From Mycobacterium sp. (GTDB taxonomy: Bacteria; Actinomycetota; Actinomycetes; Mycobacteriales; Mycobacteriaceae), in NCBI GenBank assembly GCA_029256565.1, contig JAQSXQ010000276.1, positions 1 through 5,325 on the forward strand: 5,325 bases of DNA, given 5' to 3'. The position numbers and the translations under genes are program-made. Of the stretch, positions 4,952 through 5,325 are shown in pieces; the stretch's first letter is position 1; every line of letters begins with the position of its first letter. Below the pieces are notes generated by a model. That model searched no databases. It was not told where the DNA came from and saw nothing but the letters and a program-made list of their open reading frames with translations.

Positions 4952-5325
4952 CGCCCGACGAACTCGACGATCAGCCGGGCGACCACGTCGGGCTGTTCGA
5001 GCTGCAGGAAGTGCCCGGCGTCGTCGACCAATGCGGTCTGACTTCCCTCTGGCAGCGCACGCGTCACCCAGCGGATGTAGTCCGCCGACGCGCAGCCGTC
5101 GTCCGTCCCGTGCAGGTACAGCGTCGGTAGCACAGGCTGCGATAGCCAATGCCGGTGCAGCTCCGCATAACTCGCGGGTGGCTTGCTCGCGCGGACGGTC
5201 TGCCGGTAGTAGGCCAGCGCAGCGCGCCAGTTGTCCGGCGACCCGATGGCGGCCTTGACCAGGGCGACGTCCTCGGTGGCGTCGTAGCCGGGCGACCATT
5301 GCCGCCACAGCCGCGGGATCAGCCA
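4948..5325 (-). CDS. Alpha/beta-fold hydrolase, C-terminal part
   Basis: This is the last 125 residues of an alpha/beta hydrolase, cut at the window edge; the frame is open to base 5325. It starts within the cap or lid region (LWRQWSPGYDATEDV, 6-20). It then shows the strand carrying the catalytic acid, PTLYLHGTDDG (67-77, most likely D76), and the catalytic His in DAGHFLQLEQPD (H105). The nucleophile elbow lies outside the window. The ending, VARLIVEFVGR, is a typical C-terminal helix for epoxide-hydrolase-like and esterase-like members. The GTG at 5133 is internal, since homologous-looking sequence continues upstream. The gene converges on the SDR, and their stops overlap by 4 bp (CTAG, 4948-4951). 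Substrate cannot be told. Confidence 0.85.
   Translation of the reverse strand, partial: WLIPRLWRQWSPGYDATEDVALVKAAIGSPDNWRAALAYYRQTVRASKPPASYAELHRHWLSQPVLPTLYLHGTDDGCASADYIRWVTRALPEGSQTALVDDAGHFLQLEQPDVVARLIVEFVGR

Noticed and set aside
4948..5133. GTG at 5133 as the start of a 61-residue gene
   Set aside because: The frame continues open to the window edge with sequence typical of the hydrolase cap region, so the GTG is an internal codon.
1..5325. Defence system, prophage, tRNA or rRNA gene
   Set aside because: No nuclease, integrase, helicase, phage structural gene or RNA-gene signature was seen; all coding space is taken by ordinary metabolic, regulatory or membrane genes.

Overview
The window looks like chromosomal DNA of a Mycobacterium/Mycolicibacterium-type actinobacterium. 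It is very GC-rich with GC-ending codons. It carries a ~578-residue membrane protein that I recognise as the mycobacterial DUF3556 type, beside a DoxX protein, a wax ester synthase/DGAT-like acyltransferase and an SDR. Start codons with a TANNNT hexamer 6-7 nt upstream and no Shine-Dalgarno are also typical of mycobacterial leaderless promoters.

Layout. (1) 1-543, plus: C-terminal part of a FadR-type GntR regulator (FCD ligand domain), with its DNA-binding half outside the window. (2) 565-2301, minus: polytopic DUF3556-type membrane protein, convergent with the regulator; 21 bp separate the stops, and a 15-bp imperfect tandem duplication straddles the end of the membrane gene. (3) 2302-2411: a 110-bp gap holding a leaderless promoter overlapped by a KstR-like box and, next to the DoxX stop, a long stem-loop. 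(4) 2412-2933, minus: DoxX-family membrane protein with a leaderless GTG start and a 9-bp inverted repeat over its promoter. (5) 2968-4245, minus: WS/DGAT-like acyltransferase. (6) 4246-4267: a 22-bp divergent promoter in which the two opposed -10 hexamers share a TA step. (7) 4268-4951, plus: an SDR oxidoreductase that appears to lack about 40 residues between its nucleotide-binding motif and NNAG. (8) 4948-5325, minus: C-terminal part of an alpha/beta hydrolase whose stop overlaps the SDR stop in a shared CTAG. No stretch over about 110 bp lacks a gene.

How the genes may work together. Acyltransferase, DoxX and DUF3556 genes lie in that order on one strand, but each of the last two has its own operator-bearing promoter, so they look individually switched rather than a simple operon. 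The KstR-like box suggests a tie to sterol or lipid catabolism. The acyltransferase, SDR and hydrolase also fit lipid or hydrophobic substrate metabolism, but no pathway can be assigned from sequence alone. The points most worth following are the KstR-like box over the DUF3556 promoter, the palindrome over the DoxX promoter, the interlocked divergent promoter and the internally shortened SDR.
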